A stretch of DNA of 64,000 bases from Aselliscus stoliczkanus (taxonomy: Eukaryota; Chordata; Mammalia; Chiroptera; Hipposideridae), in contig CM066735.1 of the NCBI GenBank assembly GCA_033961575.1, positions 30,957,501 through 31,021,500 on the forward strand, given 5' to 3'. Below the pieces are notes generated by a model, which ran no database searches, was not told the DNA's origin, and worked only from the letters and a program-made list of their open reading frames with translations. The first letter of the stretch is position 1, and each line of letters opens with the position of its first letter. Of the stretch, positions 58,560 through 64,000 are shown piece by piece. The position numbers and the translations under genes were made by a program.

Positions 58560-58990
58560 AAATTTCTGTTTCAGGAATAAAGAAAAGGCTAGTATGTCTG
58601 GAGCAAAGTGGGAGCAAAATGAGAGACAGTAGCTTGAGATAAAGCTAGAGAGGCAAGCTGGGGCCAAATTATTTCAGGCAATACACACCTTGTTAAGGAG
58701 TTTATCTTTTGTTCCCCATGTAATGGCAAGATATTGAAGAAATTTAATTAGGGACATGGCCTAATCTATCTTTTAGACACATCATTTTGACTATGATGTG
58801 AAGAATGTAGGGGGCAGGCAAGGAAGCTAGGAGAATAGTCAGGAGGATATTGTGATAGTGCAGCTGAGATATGATGGTGGTTTGGTGGGCGGGAGTCATG
58901 GAGATAAATGCATAGAGTACAAAGAAAGTTTTGAAAGTAAGATAAAGAGGAACTATTGATGGATTGATTATGAGGATTAGGGAAAATTTA
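58560..58990. repeat. Old mammalian interspersed repeat, family uncertain
   Basis: The succession tctggagcaaagtgggagca, taaggagtttatcttttgtt, gggacatggcctaatctatc and gagatatgatggtggtttgg is a familiar dispersed mammalian pattern. I cannot name it with confidence. Confidence 0.4.
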
Positions 58991-59119
58991 CGCATAAAGG
59001 TTTTCTAAGGCCTGAATTTGCCAATATTTATACACATTTAGCATGGTTGGTTAGAGGTAACAGATAACTATGTATGAAACTTTAGGCTTCCATATCTTAT
59101 TTTCATGAGCTATTTTTTT

Positions 59120-59845
59120 TTTACACTTATGAAATGTTTTATTTAGCTTTTTTATTGAGTATAATTTACATGCAATAAGATCACAAATTTTAAGAGTATA
59201 GCATGACTAAGTTTACATACGTGTACACTTATGTAATCATAACCCAGATTAAGATGTTAAAGCAGATTAAGATGTTAAACATTTTCATCACCCCAAAAGG
59301 TTCTCTTGTGTCCCCTCCTAGTTAGTGCCCACAATCAGAGGTAACCATTAGCCTGACTTCTGTCACCAAAGTTAATTTTGCTTGTTATACTTCATATAAG
59401 TGGAATTGTATAGTATGTTCTGTTGTGCCTGATTTCTTTTATTCAAAAAAAATCTGTGAGTTTTATCTGTAATACATTATTGTTTGTATATGTAATTCAT
59501 TCCTTTTTATTGCTGGGATGTATTCTACAGTATAAATATGCCACAATTTATTTATCCATCAGCCTATTGATGGGTATTTGAGTTGTTTCCAGTTTGGAGT
59601 TATTATGAATATAACTGTTGTGAATATTATTGTACATGTCTTATGGTGGACATATGTAACATTTCCTCTAGATCTGTATCAGGAATAGACTTTAGGACAA
59701 AGGGCAGACATATATTTAGCTTTCGTAGATATTGCTAAACAATCTAACAAAAGAGGTGAAACCATTTACACTCCTATCAACATGTATGAGTTCCCACTGC
59801 TTGACATGCTTGCCAACATGTGGTGTGGTTAATCTGTTTTGTGTG
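59120..59845 (-). repeat. Old LINE-1 3' UTR fragment
   Basis: The + strand reads tttttattgagtataattta, cataacccagattaagatgt and ttatttatccatcagcctat, with a local duplication of cagattaagatgttaaa near 59246-59279. Confidence 0.6.
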
Positions 59846-59861
59846 TTTGTTTTATTTTATT

Positions 59862-59897
59862 AATTTATTATTTATTTATTTATTTATTTATTTATTA
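59862..59897. repeat. ATTT microsatellite, tail of L1-D
   Basis: About eight TATT units directly precede the L1 3' UTR and represent its modified poly(A) tail on the other strand. Confidence 0.75.
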
Positions 59898-60459
59898 TTA
59901 GTTTGAGGTGTATAAGACAGTGCAACATTATAGTTTTCACCCCTCACAAAGTGACAATCCCCTTCCCCAATCCACTGCCCCCACAGTATCATACATATCT
60001 ATTACAATTCCATTGACTCCACTCCCACATTATACTCCACATCCCGTGACTATATATATATTAAATTATAGTTGACATACAGTAGTATTCAATGTCAGCT
60101 TCAGAAGTACAGTGCAATGGTCAAGCCACTACACTATCCATGAAGTGGTTTCCCTACCAAGACATGTGTCCATCTGATATCCTACAAAATATTTGCAACA
60201 CTATTAATTATATTCCCCAAACTCTTTCATATCCCTGTGGCAATATTGTAGTTACCTATTTATGCTGTCTAATCCCTTCCCATTCTCTCTCATCCCCACC
60301 CCCTCCCAGCTAGCAATCATCAGTTTTTCATCTATATCTTTGAGACTATTTCTGTTTACTTTGGTCATTTATTCAGTTCTTTAGATTCCACATATAAGTG
60401 AGATCGTATGGTATTTGTCTTTCTCCAACTGACTTATTTCACTTAACATAATAGTCTCT

Positions 60460-60560
60460 TGCCTGCCGAGTGGTGCGGTGGTTAAGCACTGGCTTGGGAA
60501 GCCAGCAGACCCAGTTTGGTCCCACATATGAGGGCCAGTGACACTGCCCTCAAAAAAAAA
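60460..60560 (+). repeat. tRNA-derived SINE, type A, nested in L1-D
   Basis: The duplication ATAGTCTCT lies at 60451-60459 and 60561-60569, and L1-B (about 30370) shows the empty site. The body is complete with an A tail. Confidence 0.92.
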
Positions 60561-62222
60561 ATAGTCTCTAGGTCCATCCATATCGTTGCAAATGGTAAGA
60601 TTTCATTCTTCTTTATAGCTGAGTAATACTCCATTGGATAAATGTACCATAGTTGCTTAATCCAGTCATCTACTGATGGGCATTTTGGTTGTTTCCAAGT
60701 CTTGGCTATTGTAAATAGCGCTGCAATAAACATAGGGGTGTTATATTTTTTCTGATTAGCATCTTGGGTTTCTCGTAATAGATAGCTAAGAATGGAATTG
60801 CTGGGTCATAAGGTAGTTCCATTTTCCGTTTTTTGAGATACCTCCATACTGATTTCCATAGTGGCTGCAAAAATCTGCAGTTCTACCAACAGTGCATGAG
60901 GCTTCTCTTTTCTCCACATCCTCACCATCACTTGTTGTTTGTTGATTTATTGATGATAGCCATTCTGACCAGAGTGGGTGGTATCTCATTGTGGTTTTTA
61001 TTTGCATTTCTTTAATGATTAATGAGCTTGAACATTTTTTCATATGCCTGTTGGCCAACTGTATGCCCTCTTTAGAGAAATGTCTCTTCATATCCTCTGG
61101 CCATTTGTTAATTCGGTTGTTTGTTTTTTTGGTGTTGAGTTGCGTGAGTGTTTTATAAATTTTGGATGTTAACCCCTTATCAGATAGATCATTGGCAAAT
61201 ATCTTCTCCCATTCAGTAGACTGCCTTTTTGTTTTATTGATGATTTCCTTTGCTGTGAAAAAACTTTTAAGTTTGATGTAATCCCATAAGTTTATTTTTT
61301 GTTTTATTTCCCTTGCCTGAGAGGATATATCAGTAATGTCTACAAATTTACTGCCTATGTTTTCTTCTAGGAGTTTTATGGTTTTAGGTAGTCTTTAATC
61401 CATTTTGAATTTATTCTTGATATGGCGTAAGGAGGTGGTCCATTTTCATTTTTTTGCATGTGTCAGTCCAATTTTCCCAGCACCATTTCTGAGACTGTCT
61501 TTATCTCTCCTTCAATTTTAAGTGATAGCCTTGCTGGGTAGAGCAATCTTGATTGTAGGCCTTTGTTTTGCATCACGTTGAATATTTCCTTCCACTCCTT
61601 TGCAGAGTTTCTGTAAAAAGGTCAGCTGTTATTCTTAAAGGAGTTCCTTTGTATGTAACCCACTGCCTTTCTCTTGCTGCTTTTAGGATTCTCTTTGTCT
61701 TTAACCTTTGCCATTTTAACTATGATGTGTCTTGTTGTAGGCCTGTTTGGGTTCAGCTTGTTTGGAACTGTCTGCGGTTCCTGGACTTCTATGTTGATTT
61801 CCTTCACCAGGGTAGGGAAGTTTTCAGTCATTATTTCTTCAAATACATTTTCGACCCCTTGCTCCTTCTTTCTTTCGTCTGGTATTCCTATGATGCGATA
61901 TTGTTTCGAAGTGTTGTCCCACAGGTCTCTTAAACTGTTTTTATTGTTTTTTACTCTTTTTTGTTGTTGTTGTTCCAAGTGTGTGATTTCTGCTATTTTT
62001 CTTCTAAATCACTGATCCGATCCTCTGCTTCATCTAATCTACTGGTGATTCCTTTGAGTGTGTTCTTCATTTCAATTATTGTATTCTTTAGTTCTAACTG
62101 GATGTTTTTATGATTTCTCTATCATTCCTGTGTCCCCACTAAGTTCCTTAAACTTTCTTATTATCAGAGTTCTAAACTCTGTCTCTAAAAGGCTGGATCT
62201 CTCTGTTTTATTTAGTTCCATT

Positions 62223-62332
62223 TCTTTCTTTTTTTTTTTGAGGGCAATGTCACTGCCCCTCATATGTGGAACCGAACTGGGGCTGCTGGCTTCCCAAGCC
62301 AGCACTTAACCACCGCACCACTCTGCTGGCCC
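62223..62332 (-). repeat. tRNA-derived SINE, type A, nested in L1-D
   Basis: The duplication TATTTAGTTCCATT lies at 62209-62222 and 62333-62346. L1-A at about 13015 shows the empty site. Confidence 0.93.
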
Positions 62333-64000
62333 TATTTAGTTCCATTACTTGAGGTCTTTTGATCTTTTAGTTGGGACATGTTTCTTTGTTTCTTCATTCT
62401 GGCTGTTGCTCCGTGATTGCTTCGATGTATTAGGTAGATCACGTGTGTCTCTCAGTCGTTGCTGGGTGGTTTTAAGTAGTACGTGTCCTTTATATTCAGA
62501 TTGCACAGCCTCCCTATTCTCCTGTACCATGTGTTCCAGAGGTGTCACTGTTGAAGTTGCTGTTTAATTGCTTTTGGCTTGTCAGAGGGTGGGATTGACC
62601 CTTAGATGGATTAGCTGGGAGTATTAGCTCTGTTCACAGTGTGTGCTGTGTGGAGGTTGACCCCTTCAGAGGAGGCTTGGCCACTGTGGGCTCTTGTGCC
62701 TGTGGGAAATTTCCTTTGAGAGTGCCACTTGTCGGTTCAACCAGGTAGTACTCTGGTTTTGTCTAACACTTGGCTCTGGGCGTATTGGTTCTGTTGTCTC
62801 TTTGGTGGGCTCCCACTCAGAGCCATTTCAGCCTTGTCTGCTCCCGGCCTGTAGCTACCTGGTAGGTGCCTCAAGGCTGTACGCAGTTGGCTCCTGCCAG
62901 TGCTGGACCTGTGGTCATGTGGGGATGGTCTCTGTGTGAACTGAGGCTGTCTGCCACCAATATTGGTCCTAATGCAGTTTACCAAGAGGCCCAGGACCCC
63001 CTAGGCCTTTTGCCACCTGTCAGACGCCAGTAAGGCCCACCTATTAGAAGAGGCTCTTTAGGAGCATTCGTCTGGCTATTTGACCTGGATTTGAGGGTGC
63101 CCTCAGCGCTTTGGCACTACTTTGGCAAGTTGGAGTTCAAGTGAGTTATGAGATGTGACAGGTGGTTTTTAAGATGTTAAGTGGAGATTCATGTTTACGC
63201 CAATACCTGGCCTGTGACTCCCCTGTATAGCATCCCAAGACACTACCACCAGCATCCACCTCGCACTCACAAATTTATGAAAGATGCTCCCGAATGGCTG
63301 TGGTGCAGGTTTGTGGTCACTGAGCATCACCAAGAGGACCCCAGGGCTCTGCGGACCACCTTCTGTTGTAAAAAAACCTTTTCTACAGTTTGTGGGGCTG
63401 GGGCCAGTCATCCTGGCACCCTGATTCCCCTTGGCAATGCAGTGGTACATGGGCGAAGTGGTGTTACAGGCACATAAAGACTGTGGTCAGTGGTTTCTAC
63501 AAATTCAGTGTAGTCACAGCTCTTGGACCAGTGCTAGGTCCATGTCCACGTCATAAAACAAAAACAAATAAGGCAACCCAACAACACCAAAAATCAAATA
63601 CACCCCACAAAAACACAATAAACAATGATCAGACAGGAGTAACAAAAATATATAAAAGAGACAAAAACACAAATAGAAACACAGGAGAACAAGACAGAAA
63701 AACAGTGACCAAAGCAATAACCTGATAAATAAGCCTGAGAAACAATGACAGAGAAAACAGATGAAAGAAAAGAAGAAAAAGAAACAAAAAGATGAAACAG
63801 AAAGAAAAGAAAAAAAACAAAAATAAGCAAAGAAGGGGGGAAAAAAGAAAAGAAAGAAAAAAGAGAAAAAGCAAATCTCTGCCTCCTTTAATCTGCAGAC
63901 CACTTGCTCAGCAATAGAGTCCCTAGGCACCTCTTGTGTTGGGGAGAAGGTCCCAAAGCATCGTGCGCCTGCCTCCCTCTCAGGCTTGCAGTGAACTTCC

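Larger units (their letters stand above)
59870..64000 (-). mobile_element. LINE-1 with internal ORF2 deletion (L1-D), runs off the window
   Basis: The 3' UTR (59900-60330) and ORF2 C-terminal part (60600-61480) are followed directly by the ORF1 region (61490-62300) and the long 5' UTR with its A-rich block (63540-63880). Relative to L1-B about 3.6 kb of ORF2 is missing, with the junction at about 61484-61490. The 5' UTR matches L1-A, including cagaggaggcttggccactg. The 5' terminus lies beyond 64000. Confidence 0.9.

Noticed and set aside
63514..63930. 138-codon minus-strand open frame rich in Phe/Leu
   Set aside because: It is translated from the A-rich L1 5' UTR block; the same appears at 14399-14686.
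1..64000. CRISPR arrays, prophage, operons, toxin systems
   Set aside because: No regularly spaced repeats and no prokaryotic gene arrangement; all coding is spliced mammalian sequence or transposon-derived.

Overview
The window is nuclear DNA of a placental mammal, most likely a bat. It holds no bacterial or phage genes. Every supported gene segment has GT-AG introns, and the rest is packed with LINE-1, tRNA-derived SINEs, endogenous retrovirus pieces, and mariner and hAT DNA transposons. Dense young tRNA-SINEs whose longer form ends in a CCCCAATAAAATCTT-type tail, together with rather fresh DNA transposons, point to Chiroptera. A rhinolophoid-type bat is my best guess. This is an inference from repeat style, not a database match.

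One host gene dominates: the 5' half of DDX60 on the + strand, an interferon-induced Ski2-like DExH helicase of antiviral RNA defence. A CpG-rich promoter near 5.0 kb carries two ISRE/IRF motifs (4996-5005 and 5026-5037). It is followed by a noncoding first exon ending at 5211, a 12.6 kb first intron, and 17 coding exons from 17817 to 56847. All exon phases join without a stop, giving about 876 codons. The last visible exon ends at the DE of helicase motif II, so the rest of the helicase lies to the right of the window. The start codon position known in the human protein is not an ATG here; the first in-frame ATG is at 17864.

Layout: 1-5100 is intergenic with two solo-LTR-like segments, SINEs, an old MIR and an 80-bp mariner-type MITE. 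Intron 1 contains a decayed retrovirus on the minus strand (env transmembrane piece, integrase, RNase H, reverse transcriptase and protease, 8449-12450), an L1 with most of ORF2 deleted (12451-15912) and an L2 with two nested SINEs. Intron 5 contains a 1302-bp mariner with a transposase broken by a frameshift. Intron 7 contains a 6.3 kb L1 with its own target-site duplication and three nested SINEs. Intron 8 contains a solo LTR flanked by a perfect 6-bp duplication. Intron 15 contains a hAT element flanked by a perfect 8-bp duplication. The right end (59870-64000) is another ORF2-deleted L1.

I do not see an undescribed multi-gene system. The points most worth checking are the displaced DDX60 start codon with an overlapping upstream ORF, the double ISRE promoter, the composite SINE family, the microhomology-type L1 deletions, and the mariner/MITE pair.
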